A DNA stretch of 64,000 nt, taken from assembly GCA_028288585.1 (NCBI GenBank), contig JAQBNL010000046.1:20530-84529 (forward strand), read 5' to 3'. Under the pieces are notes generated by a model that searched no databases, was not told the DNA's origin, and was given only the letters and a program-made list of their open reading frames with translations. Source of the DNA: Chitinophagaceae bacterium (lineage in GTDB: Bacteria > Bacteroidota > Bacteroidia > Chitinophagales > Chitinophagaceae). The stretch's first letter is position 1; each line of letters starts with the position of its first letter. Both the position numbers and the translations under genes were made by a program. Below are positions 1-7,639 of this stretch, in pieces.

Positions 1-489
1 TTCAAAAAATTTAATTAAATATTTTTTCCTGGGAGCATCAGGCAGAGCGATAATAATATTATTATCCCTGCCTGTATACACTAATTTGGATGGAACAAAC
101 CACGTATTCACAGTACTTTGCTGAAACTCTTTAAAATCCGGTAATGCTTTAGTGGTATCTTTTAAAGGACGTAAGGATTTTGTAAATAGATATGTTCCTC
201 CCTCAAAGGAAAGAAATATCCTATAGTACATATTAAGTGAAAGGGGTTTTGAATCAATAAATCCATTTCTTTTATTACTTACATCAAGTACGCTGCCTAT
301 GGTTGTAAAATTTTTAGTGCTGTCAAATGATCTTTGAATATTTATGGTAGTAAGGGTAATGTATGGGTTTGTCCATGAAATAAGAATGTGATCGCTGATA
401 TTGCTTACAGATAATTTTGGTAATGTATCCTGGGCAAATATTTCCTGCGATAAGAAAAGACCAATAATTAAAATTAGGAATTTCTGCAT
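1..489 (-). CDS. Secreted protein of unknown function, C-terminus beyond the window
   Basis: An open frame starts with ATG at 489 and runs without a stop to base 1, giving 163 residues. Residues 1-20 form a clear signal peptide (hydrophobic core, then EIFAQ). What follows reads like a fibronectin-type or other beta-sandwich domain (SDHILISWTNPYI, then an IQRSFDS motif), a pattern I associate with uncharacterised secreted proteins of Chitinophagaceae. The visible part has no catalytic motif. The gene probably continues well to the left. It is transcribed in the same direction as the deaminase gene at 558-1472 but is separated from it by 68 bases. Export is well supported; function is unknown. 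Confidence 0.7.
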   Translation of the reverse strand, partial: MQKFLILIIGLFLSQEIFAQDTLPKLSVSNISDHILISWTNPYITLTTINIQRSFDSTKNFTTIGSVLDVSNKRNGFIDSKPLSLNMYYRIFLSFEGGTYLFTKSLRPLKDTTKALPDFKEFQQSTVNTWFVPSKLVYTGRDNNIIIALPDAPRKKYLIKFFE

Positions 490-557
490 GGTATTGGAAT
501 GGCCGTTTCTAAACTTCAATTTTTAACAAAGTAAAGGTAAATGACTGTTAATGGAAA

Positions 558-1472
558 TCAAAAATTCAATGTTCCTGCCGGTAGGGATAAATTTCCCTGC
601 AACCCGCCTGTGTGAATACAAATAATTTTACTGCCGGCAGGGAAATAATTTCTTTTAATGAGTTCAAAAACACCATACATCATCTTGGCTGTGTAAACAA
701 AATCAGTGGGTATTGCAAAGGCTTCGTAAAATTTATTTATAAATGAAATTAGTTCGCTTGTTTTTTTTGCGTAACCGCCAAAATGGAAATCATTAATTAA
801 AGAATAATTTTTATCAACGTGGCTGCTAAGTAAGAACTGTATCCTGGCTTCAAAATTTGCCAAATCCTTTAATGCATTAAAGCCTATTATTTTTTGAGAA
901 GGGGTAGAAGATTTTATTAATCCCGACAGCGTTGTTGCTGTACCTGCGGCACAACAGATATAATCAAAATCTGTGCTTTGATATAGGTTTGATATTAATG
1001 CAGCACCTTCTGCGCCTTTTATGCTATAGCCACCTTCAGGAATTAAGATATGGTCGCCAAATTTATCGGTTAGTTCTATTTTAAAATCTTCTCCATCTTT
1101 TCTGTTATACTTTTCCCGGCTTATAAATTCCAGGTGCATTCCCTGTTTTTTACAAAACAATAAAGTATGCGAAATATTTTTTGGTTCTTCACCCCGTACT
1201 ATACCAATACAATTTAATCCAAACTCTTTACAGGCGCCTGCCGTAGCAGCTAAATGATTGGAATAAGCACCTCCGAAAGTGATAATTTTTTTTTGTTCGG
1301 TGATTGCCTGTTCTAAAAAATAATAAAGCTTAAAGAATTTATTCCCTGATATTTCAGGATGAATTTTATCGAGCCTTAAAACTGAAAGAGAAATCTTTTT
1401 TTCTGCTATGAATTCATTTTCAATTTTATTAATGTCAACATTTATTTTTTTTATATCCGCCAGTTGAGTCAT
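558..1472 (-). CDS. PLP-dependent ACC deaminase / D-cysteine desulfhydrase family enzyme
   Basis: This is a 304-residue cytoplasmic enzyme of fold-type II PLP enzymes, the family of 1-aminocyclopropane-1-carboxylate deaminase and D-cysteine desulfhydrase. The N-terminal motif LDKIHPEISGNKFFKL places the PLP lysine at about K45, and ITFGGAYSNHLAATA (about 64-78) is the usual substrate/phosphate loop. A glycine-rich CCAAGTATTLSG segment around 172-183 fits the PLP phosphate-binding cup. The length matches the family (about 300-330). The exact substrate cannot be told from sequence; a D-amino-acid lyase is as likely as a true ACC deaminase. The gene diverges from the nucleotidyltransferase at 1552 across a 79-base gap. 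Confidence 0.85.
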   Translation of the reverse strand: MTQLADIKKINVDINKIENEFIAEKKISLSVLRLDKIHPEISGNKFFKLYYFLEQAITEQKKIITFGGAYSNHLAATAGACKEFGLNCIGIVRGEEPKNISHTLLFCKKQGMHLEFISREKYNRKDGEDFKIELTDKFGDHILIPEGGYSIKGAEGAALISNLYQSTDFDYICCAAGTATTLSGLIKSSTPSQKIIGFNALKDLANFEARIQFLLSSHVDKNYSLINDFHFGGYAKKTSELISFINKFYEAFAIPTDFVYTAKMMYGVFELIKRNYFPAGSKIICIHTGGLQGNLSLPAGTLNF

Positions 1473-1551
1473 TATAAATAGTATGGCATAAAAGTTTCTT
1501 GTTTATTTTCGCAGCAAATGTATACGGTTTACAACTTAAAATTTAAGATAG

Positions 1552-2451
1552 ATGCAACCAACCCTATTAGTATTAGCAGCCGGCATGGCAAGCCGCTATG
1601 GAAGTATGAAACAGATACAATCATTTGGCCCGGATGGAGAAACAATTATGGACTACTCTATTTATGATGCCATCCGTGCCGGTTTTGGAAAAGTGATTTT
1701 TGTAATTCGTAAAGAATTTGAAGAAAATTTTAAATCCATATTCGAACCTAAATTAAATGGTAAAATTAAAACGGAATATGTTGACCAGGATCTAACTGAC
1801 TTTACCAATGGTTTTGAAATACCCAAAGAACGTACAAAACCCTGGGGCACGGCACACGCTGTTTTATGTGCGAAGGATGTAATTAAAGAACCATTTGCTG
1901 TTATAAATGCAGATGATTTTTATGGAAGAGATGCTTTTGAAAAGGCTGCTAAATTTTTAACCGCAGAAGTAGCTCCTGATAAATACTGCATCATAGGATA
2001 TGAGTTGGCTAAAACACTTTCTGAAAATGGTACAGTAAGTCGCGGTGTGTGCGAAGTAAATGCAGCCGATGAATTGGTGAGTATTACTGAGCGGACAAAA
2101 ATTTACAGGGAAAATAGTAAGATAGTATATGAAGAAAGTGATGGCAAACATGAAGTGTCAGAAAATTCAAAAGTGAGTATGAATTTTTGGGGATTTGATC
2201 CTTCTGTTTTTTCTTTTATAGAAAAATTATTTCATGAATTTTTAAAAGAGAAAGCGAATGATCCTAAGGCTGAATTTTTTATTCCGATAATTGGAGATGC
2301 ATTTATAAAAAGTGGAGATGGAAACATTAAAGTAATCCCCACATCAGCCCAGTGGTTTGGTGTAACCTATAAAGAAGATGCGCCTACTGTTCAAAAAGAT
2401 ATTCAAAAATTGGTAGATGACGGAGAATATCCATCCTCCTTATGGAAATAA
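1552..2451 (+). CDS. Sugar-phosphate nucleotidyltransferase family protein
   Basis: A 299-residue protein begins with the nucleotide-binding signature LLVLAAGMASRYGSMKQ of the NTP_transferase (RmlA/GlmU-like Rossmann) family. The acidic metal-binding motif INADDFYG lies at about residues 120-127. Such enzymes transfer a nucleotide monophosphate to a sugar 1-phosphate in the cytoplasm, usually for surface polysaccharide or nucleotide-sugar supply. The sugar cannot be predicted here, and no other glycan gene lies nearby. The start is chosen at the ATG immediately before QPTLLVLAAG. The gene stands alone, divergent from the deaminase. Confidence 0.82.
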   Translation: MQPTLLVLAAGMASRYGSMKQIQSFGPDGETIMDYSIYDAIRAGFGKVIFVIRKEFEENFKSIFEPKLNGKIKTEYVDQDLTDFTNGFEIPKERTKPWGTAHAVLCAKDVIKEPFAVINADDFYGRDAFEKAAKFLTAEVAPDKYCIIGYELAKTLSENGTVSRGVCEVNAADELVSITERTKIYRENSKIVYEESDGKHEVSENSKVSMNFWGFDPSVFSFIEKLFHEFLKEKANDPKAEFFIPIIGDAFIKSGDGNIKVIPTSAQWFGVTYKEDAPTVQKDIQKLVDDGEYPSSLWK

Positions 2452-2541
2452 TAAAGTAAGAATATAGTATAATAAAATTAAAATATTAGCGCACTCGTTT
2501 GGAATGGCATATATTTAGCAGTAATCACTAAAAATTAAAAT

Positions 2542-2769
2542 ATGAAAAAATTATTATTACTGTTTATAGTAATGTCCATGGCAATTTGCATTAATGCCCA
2601 GGAAAAGGATAAGGTTAAAAAAACTTCTTCTGTTCCGCAGAAAGTGCATAATACCTTTAGCAAGCATAAAAAACATAAAGGTTATAAAGTTAAGCACAAG
2701 CATAACGGAGTTACTAAAAAGCATAAAGTAGATTATAAAGATGGGGATGTAAAAAATAAAACTAAATAG
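2542..2769 (+). CDS. Small secreted Lys/His-rich protein
   Basis: This 75-residue protein has a textbook signal peptide (MKKLLLLFIVMSMAICINA, cleavage before QEK). The mature part of about 55 residues is dominated by lysine and histidine (for example KHKKHKGYKVKHKHNG). Its charge pattern suggests binding to nucleic acid, polyanionic glycans or metal, but I recognise no named family. A strong terminator follows at 2806-2836, so it is a single-gene transcript. Confidence 0.65.
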   Translation: MKKLLLLFIVMSMAICINAQEKDKVKKTSSVPQKVHNTFSKHKKHKGYKVKHKHNGVTKKHKVDYKDGDVKNKTK

Positions 2770-2805
2770 CTAAGTAGAAGTTTTTCCCCATAAATATCTC
2801 GTTTT

Positions 2806-2836
2806 ACCCGCCACGCATGTGACGGGTATTTTTTTA
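2806..2836 (+). terminator. Rho-independent terminator after the Lys/His-rich protein
   Basis: A hairpin with arms ACCCG (2806-2810) and CGGGT (2823-2827), extended by an inner CAC/GTG stem around a GCAT loop, is followed directly by a run of T residues. It closes the small secreted protein gene. Confidence 0.85.
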
Positions 2837-2889
2837 TATTTAAAACTACTGGCATAGTTTTTTGTATTTATTTTTAAAATTTAAATATT

Positions 2890-3363
2890 ATGATAACAAC
2901 AAATGATAAACTCGTAGAGGTTTTAAATGACCTTATTGAAATCAATAACGACAGAGTTGTTGGTTACGAAAAAGCAGCCGATGAAACTAAATCTGTTGAC
3001 ATAGATTTACAGGCCATATTTCATAAAATGGCAGATGAAAGCCGTAAATACAAATCTGAGTTGGTAGAAGAAGTTACAAGGCTGGGTGGTGAGCCATCAA
3101 CAGGTACAACTAATAGTGGCAAACTTTACAGGGTATGGATGGATGCCAAAGCAATCTTTACCGGTAAAGACAGGCAGGCTATTTTAGAAAATTGCGAATT
3201 TGGTGAAGACGCAGCCCAGAAGGCATATAAGCTTGCACTTGCTTCTGATGCTGAAATTCCTGCGGATACCCGGCAGTTAATAACCGATCAGCAGGCATCA
3301 TTAAAAAATTCGCACGACATAATTAAGAAATACAGGGATGCTCATAAAGCATCAAATAACTAA
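2890..3363 (+). CDS. PA2169-type four-helix-bundle protein (DUF2383)
   Basis: A 157-residue, mostly helical protein opens with NDKLVEVLNDLIEINNDRVVGYEKAADE, the pattern of the DUF2383/PA2169 ferritin-like family. Acidic residues and an HK pair recur in the helices (for example residues 20-50 and 105-120), but I cannot show a complete di-iron site. Family members are often stress-associated and cytoplasmic; the biochemical role is unknown. It is a monocistron, flanked by the terminator at 2806-2836 and its own terminator at 3380-3417. Confidence 0.8.
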   Translation: MITTNDKLVEVLNDLIEINNDRVVGYEKAADETKSVDIDLQAIFHKMADESRKYKSELVEEVTRLGGEPSTGTTNSGKLYRVWMDAKAIFTGKDRQAILENCEFGEDAAQKAYKLALASDAEIPADTRQLITDQQASLKNSHDIIKKYRDAHKASNN

Positions 3364-3379
3364 TTATGATAATCAACCC

Positions 3380-3417
3380 AATAAAGCCCAATAGTTATTT
3401 ATTGGGCTTTATTTTTA
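3380..3417 (+). terminator. Rho-independent terminator after the DUF2383 gene
   Basis: A long hairpin, AATAAAGCCCAATA (3380-3393) with TATTGGGCTTTATT (3400-3413), is followed by T-rich sequence. The arms pair perfectly over 14 bases. Confidence 0.9.
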
Positions 3418-3420
3418 TTG

Positions 3421-3724
3421 TCTTAAGAAAAAAATCGACTTACGTTATTTTTTTTTATTAAATATCAGAAACAGTTCTTGAATATTTTTTTACTTTTGAG
3501 GCTGATTATTAGATACTTTAATAGAATTACAGTTATCTTCGCTGCGGAAAAAAAGAAAAAACTATTCTATAAAATTAACTTTTGGTAAGAAAGTTGCTTA
3601 GTTTTATCCGGTACAAAAAGAATGTAAGGTTTTTTAATCTTACATTTTAATGAGAAAAATTTAAATTTGTTAAATTAATTTTTTTATATATTTACTAATC
3701 AATTGTTAATCAAAATCATCTTTT
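3421..3724 (+). promoter_or_regulatory. AT-rich intergenic region with a Bacteroidota-type promoter for the OmpA-like gene
   Basis: This 304-base gap has no convincing ORF. Near its end a TTTG at 3666-3669 is followed after 17 bases by TATATTTA (3687-3694), a 7/8 match to the Bacteroidota -7 element TAnnTTTG. That predicts a transcript start near 3700 and a leader of about 25 bases for the gene at 3725. The rest is very AT-rich with no further structure that I can defend. Confidence 0.5.
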
Positions 3725-5167
3725 ATGTGTAACATTTATAAAAAGCATTCAGCTTTCTTAGCCATATTTATGGCACTAACAATTTCGGTTTGCGCTCAAA
3801 CGTATACCGATACCATTAAACCTTTTTCCGGTACTAAAGGATTTAGAACATGGTCTATAGGAATAAATGGTGGGGTTTTATTTCCTGCTGTTGCAATGGG
3901 AGGTACAAATAATTTTAGTAACCCACAGATCACTTTAGGCTACGGAATTGATATTAAATATCAATGGACGCATTGGTTTGCTTTGCAGGTAGACGTTATA
4001 CGGGGTAAATTAAAAGGCAATCAGGATAACGCTTTAGACAATCGCCCCTCAGGAGGATCAACAGTTGCCTTTCCCGAATTTAGAAATGTAAAATCTTTCG
4101 TAACTGACTTGCATTATGCTGCAAGTTTGAATGGTGTTTTTACGCTTGGCAATATAAACTGGCTAAGTGTAAAAAATAAGATTATACCATATGTAGCTTT
4201 AGGTGGTGGTATAGCTAGCTATAAGCCTGAAATTGTTACAAGAGTTCCTTCGGCAAATGGGGGCGCTCCATACACAACATCAGCGCAACATCTTTATCAA
4301 TCTAATGGAAATTCAATAAATCATTTCTTCGTACCTGTGGGTATGGGATTAAAATTTAATCTTTCAAGATCAATTAATCTTGATTTGGGATATCGGATGC
4401 ACTTTGTAGATGCGGATGACTTAGATGGTTATGATTATGCAGATAGAAGAAACGGACCAAATGATATAGGTCTTACACTTCATAAAGATAAATTTTCATA
4501 TGCTTTTCTTGGGCTAGAGTTCGTTTTAGGAAACAAAGCTAAGCCACAGCTTATGTTTGATAATCCTGCTGCCCGTATGAATAGTAACTTGCAAAATCAG
4601 ATTGACGTATTAAGGTCAATGCTTGATTTTAAAGACACTGACGGTGATGGTGTAATGGATCAATTTGATAAAGAGCCAAATACTCCTGCCGGTTGCCCTG
4701 TTGATACACACGGTGTAACAAGAGATACTGACGGTGATGGTGTTCCTGATTGTAAAGATCAGCAGTTAATTACTCCAACTGAATGTCAGCCTGTAGATGC
4801 AAATGGTGTAGGTAAATGCCCTCCTCCTGAATGCTGTACTCAAATAAAAGCTGAACCACCTGTAGCTACATGCACAGTGGGTGATCTTCCAAGTCTTTCT
4901 TTTAAAGGGAATGCAGCTACTTTAAGTGCTGATGCAAAAGCAATTCTTGCTTCAGTTGCTGCTAAATTAAAAGAGAGCCCAATATGTACAATTACAGTTA
5001 CAGGATATCCTGCAGCTTCTAAAGCTTCTCAGGCAGTTTGTAATAAGAGAACAGACGCTATAAGAACATACCTAATGAACAATGAAGGTATAAGTGCAGA
5101 TAGACTGAGCGTTAACTGCGAAGTAGGTGGTGGTGATGCAAATACAATTGATTTGAAAGTAAAATAA
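3725..5167 (+). CDS. OmpA-like outer-membrane beta-barrel protein with TSP3 linker
   Basis: A 480-residue outer-membrane protein. Residues 1-24 are a signal peptide (ALTISVCAQ). Residues of about 40-280 form an OmpA-type beta-barrel with alternating hydrophobic strands. A calcium-binding thrombospondin type 3 linker (DTDGDGVMDQFDKEPN, then DTDGDGVPDCKD) with many cysteines lies at about 300-380. An OmpA C-terminal domain (about 390-480) ends the protein. In that domain the helix with the conserved arginine is present (CNKRTDAIRTYL), but the usual HTD motif is replaced by GYPA, so peptidoglycan binding may be altered or lost. The cysteine-rich linker reappears at the end of the usher-like protein at 36189-38921. 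A promoter lies upstream and a terminator follows at once. Confidence 0.85.
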   Translation: MCNIYKKHSAFLAIFMALTISVCAQTYTDTIKPFSGTKGFRTWSIGINGGVLFPAVAMGGTNNFSNPQITLGYGIDIKYQWTHWFALQVDVIRGKLKGNQDNALDNRPSGGSTVAFPEFRNVKSFVTDLHYAASLNGVFTLGNINWLSVKNKIIPYVALGGGIASYKPEIVTRVPSANGGAPYTTSAQHLYQSNGNSINHFFVPVGMGLKFNLSRSINLDLGYRMHFVDADDLDGYDYADRRNGPNDIGLTLHKDKFSYAFLGLEFVLGNKAKPQLMFDNPAARMNSNLQNQIDVLRSMLDFKDTDGDGVMDQFDKEPNTPAGCPVDTHGVTRDTDGDGVPDCKDQQLITPTECQPVDANGVGKCPPPECCTQIKAEPPVATCTVGDLPSLSFKGNAATLSADAKAILASVAAKLKESPICTITVTGYPAASKASQAVCNKRTDAIRTYLMNNEGISADRLSVNCEVGGGDANTIDLKVK

Positions 5168-5194
5168 TAATTCTTATTTCTTTTTAATAAAAAG

Positions 5195-5219
5195 CCCTTC
5201 CTAAACGGAAGGGTTTTTT
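5195..5219 (+). terminator. Rho-independent terminator after the OmpA-like gene
   Basis: A stem CCCTTCC (5195-5201) / GGAAGGG (5207-5213) with loop TAAAC is followed by six T residues. Confidence 0.92.
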
Positions 5220-5265
5220 ATTTGCAGGATTAATAAATTAAAAAATAATAGTAACTATGTCGTAA

Positions 5266-5868
5266 TCATCTGAATCTATCCGAAATGGTATAAGCTACCT
5301 TATCAGTAATTCTTCTGAAAATATCCTCATTAATTTTCCTGATTTTTTTCCTGAATTTATGGTCTAATAACCTTCCTTCCACGTCATAATATTGCGGTTG
5401 TAAAAAATAGGTAAGTATATAATACTTTTTATTAGTGAAAGGGAAATTAAATGGCTTTGCTCTCATGGACATAAATACCAAAAACTCTTTTCTTCCTGCG
5501 ACATAGTAATCAAGATTATTTATCCATGTACAATGCACAGAAGCCATTTGTGAAATTAATTTATTAATGTCCGTTACTGATAAATGATACTTAAGCAAAG
5601 TATCTTTCATTCTATCTTCTGATGTAGAAAATTCATAAATATATTTTAATGTATCAGTAAATATTTCGATAGAAATATTTTTAAAAGTTTTATCTGTAAA
5701 TTCAATCGAAAAAGGCCTTTGCTTATACTGTTGTTTATATGATTCCTGGATACTATCTAATAGTTTACCGTTCTCAAAATAATATTTTGAAATATTTGTT
5801 GTTGGCGTACATGAATACAGCAGCATTGTTATACCAGATAATATTGCTGCATTTATTTTATTACTCAT
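5266..5868 (-). CDS. Lipoprotein of unknown function, partner of the papain-like gene
   Basis: The best start is the ATG at 5868, giving about 200 residues; an upstream in-frame ATG at 5901 lies inside the preceding gene. From 5868 the protein has a lipoprotein signal (MLLYSC, lipobox cysteine about residue 20). The mature part is about 180 residues of mixed alpha/beta character, with a basic C-terminal helix (KFRKKIRKINEDIFRR). I recognise no family. Its start overlaps the stop of the gene at 5861-6814 by eight bases (ATGAGTAA), so the two are probably translationally coupled. A lipoprotein coupled to a secreted papain-like protein could be a cofactor or an immunity protein; that is inference. 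Confidence 0.6.
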   Translation of the reverse strand: MSNKINAAILSGITMLLYSCTPTTNISKYYFENGKLLDSIQESYKQQYKQRPFSIEFTDKTFKNISIEIFTDTLKYIYEFSTSEDRMKDTLLKYHLSVTDINKLISQMASVHCTWINNLDYYVAGRKEFLVFMSMRAKPFNFPFTNKKYYILTYFLQPQYYDVEGRLLDHKFRKKIRKINEDIFRRITDKVAYTISDRFR

Positions 5869-6814
5869 GAGATAATTTCTTTGTACAACATGAAATGCCA
5901 AAAACTATTTTTTTTAAGAAAGCGGGTGTTATCTGTCTCAAAGAGCGAAATCCATAATCCCAATAAATTATTGTTATAAAGTCTCCTGTTTTTATTATAT
6001 CCAGCAGGATTATAAAATGAGTTGGTATGGCCGGTCTTACTGTATTGTGTTTCTTTTTGTATAGGTATGCATTATTAAGGTACAGCACAACAGTTCCTTC
6101 CTTCATTTTGTTACTTATATATTCATACAAATCATTTATATGGGGGTGTATAAGATCATAGCCCCTGGTATTTACAGTATAGTTAAAAAGCTTTCTCACC
6201 ATCCGGTTAAACTTTGCATAATTTACTGAGGCCCAAAAAGTATTTTCATCACCAGCATCATAATGCCTGTTAAAAAAATTTACATAGCCTTTAAAATGAT
6301 CGGCAAGAGATAAGAACCATACCTGGTCAGCAGGCCGGATATCTAATACTCCTTTATATTTGAGAGTGCCTGCTGCCTGCAAAATTTCAGATGAGGGTTG
6401 AATAAAAGCCGTTCCAATTTTTGCTTTTCCCTGTTCATACAATTGCAACATAAATTTTGCGTATCCAAGCGGATCATCATGCAGGGGCAGATAGGAAAGA
6501 GCAGCATAGCCGCAAAAATTTGTATTACTTCCTTCGTAAATACTAAGTGGTGTATAAATGTTTTCTTTTAAATTTCTGAGAAATAAATTGGGATTTACGT
6601 TGGGCCAATAAGCGCTGGATTTTAAATCTTTTATATTCTCTATAAACAATATGGCCTCCTTTTGAGTAGACATGGGAGTAGTATCATTCAGATTGTTTTT
6701 ATTAAATGCTGATGCGCTTGTTATATAATAAAAACTTATTGCTGTTGCAACAATTTTATAAAAGGATGCCGGAAGAAAGAAACAAAAGATACTTTTCATT
6801 CGGAGGAAATTCAA
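5861..6814 (-). CDS. Secreted papain-like (Cys/His/Asp) protein, possible cysteine peptidase or amidase
   Basis: The 317-residue protein starts at an ATGA overlap with the hydrolase gene upstream; M6 is an alternative start. The N-terminus (about residues 10-37) is a hydrophobic signal ending in SASA. The motif TNFCGYAALSYLP places a candidate nucleophile at C101, PTHFIILLDI a candidate histidine at H266, and IIYWDYGF a candidate aspartate at D286. That order and spacing fit the papain/NlpC-like fold. The 165-residue gap between Cys and His is long but allowed. I cannot name a family. It could be a cell-wall amidase, a protease or a secreted toxin. Confidence 0.55.
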   Translation of the reverse strand: MNFLRMKSIFCFFLPASFYKIVATAISFYYITSASAFNKNNLNDTTPMSTQKEAILFIENIKDLKSSAYWPNVNPNLFLRNLKENIYTPLSIYEGSNTNFCGYAALSYLPLHDDPLGYAKFMLQLYEQGKAKIGTAFIQPSSEILQAAGTLKYKGVLDIRPADQVWFLSLADHFKGYVNFFNRHYDAGDENTFWASVNYAKFNRMVRKLFNYTVNTRGYDLIHPHINDLYEYISNKMKEGTVVLYLNNAYLYKKKHNTVRPAIPTHFIILLDIIKTGDFITIIYWDYGFRSLRQITPAFLKKIVFGISCCTKKLSHE

Positions 6815-7638
6815 TTACGGGTATGTATCCATTCAACTGTTGTTTGTATAAGTTCTTCTAATTCGTTGCTTGTTTTTTCAAATGGATGTTTGGTGTTAAA
6901 AGTATGGGTAGCATTTGGAACGATTTTTAAGCGGGCATTTGCATTAAAATTTTGTATCCATGAAAAAAGAGATTTTCCATGTTCCACCGGAACCGCTTCA
7001 TCATTTTCGCCATGAACAATAAGTATAGGAATATTAAGTGATTGAATTGTTTGTTTTACATTCCATTCCTTATCGCTTTTTAAAACCTCCTGTAAAAATT
7101 CAAATCCTTGCGGAAGCTCCTGCTTTGTCCTGTTGTTCTTTTTATAATAAACTCCTGCTGAACTCCATTCTTCAAGCATTTCAACAGGCCAAAAGTTTAA
7201 AGTTTTAACTGTACTCACTAAAATTATTCCATCAATTTTTATTTTTCCTTCTATTGCTTTTTTAGCTCCAAAAATAGTAGGGACGCCGCCGAGGCTGTGT
7301 GTAAACAAATATACTTTTGAATGATTTTTAAATTCTTTTAAATTATGAAGAATGCTCAGCAGGTCTTCTGTTTCAAGCCGCATACAGTTTTGCTCATATT
7401 TTGCCAGATCCTCAAAAATATCAGCATCGCCAATAATACCGCCATGACTGAAATTAAAGCTGTAAGAAGAGATACCATTTTCCCAAAGCTTTTGCTGTAT
7501 GTAGGGAAACATTCCATAATTATAAAACCCGTTGTGCCCGTTAATAATAATAAGCAATGATGAGTTACTCCCGGCATTAATATACACTCCATCCACCCCT
7601 CCATTTTTATGATGAAAAGTGAGCTTCTCTCTTTCCAT
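6811..7638 (-). CDS. Alpha/beta hydrolase
   Basis: The 275-residue cytoplasmic protein has the alpha/beta-hydrolase catalytic set: nucleophile elbow THSLGG (around residue 115), acid in VHGENDEAVP (around 214) and histidine in NATHTFN (around 243). IINGHNGF near residue 31 is the oxyanion-side HG-type loop. No lid signature identifies the substrate; carboxylesterase or acyl-peptide hydrolase activity is possible. It starts one base after the stop of the S9 peptidase gene and overlaps the next gene by four bases, so it is the second gene of a four-gene operon (10015 to 5266). Confidence 0.8.
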   Translation of the reverse strand: MEREKLTFHHKNGGVDGVYINAGSNSSLLIIINGHNGFYNYGMFPYIQQKLWENGISSYSFNFSHGGIIGDADIFEDLAKYEQNCMRLETEDLLSILHNLKEFKNHSKVYLFTHSLGGVPTIFGAKKAIEGKIKIDGIILVSTVKTLNFWPVEMLEEWSSAGVYYKKNNRTKQELPQGFEFLQEVLKSDKEWNVKQTIQSLNIPILIVHGENDEAVPVEHGKSLFSWIQNFNANARLKIVPNATHTFNTKHPFEKTSNELEELIQTTVEWIHTRN

Positions 7639-7639
7639 A

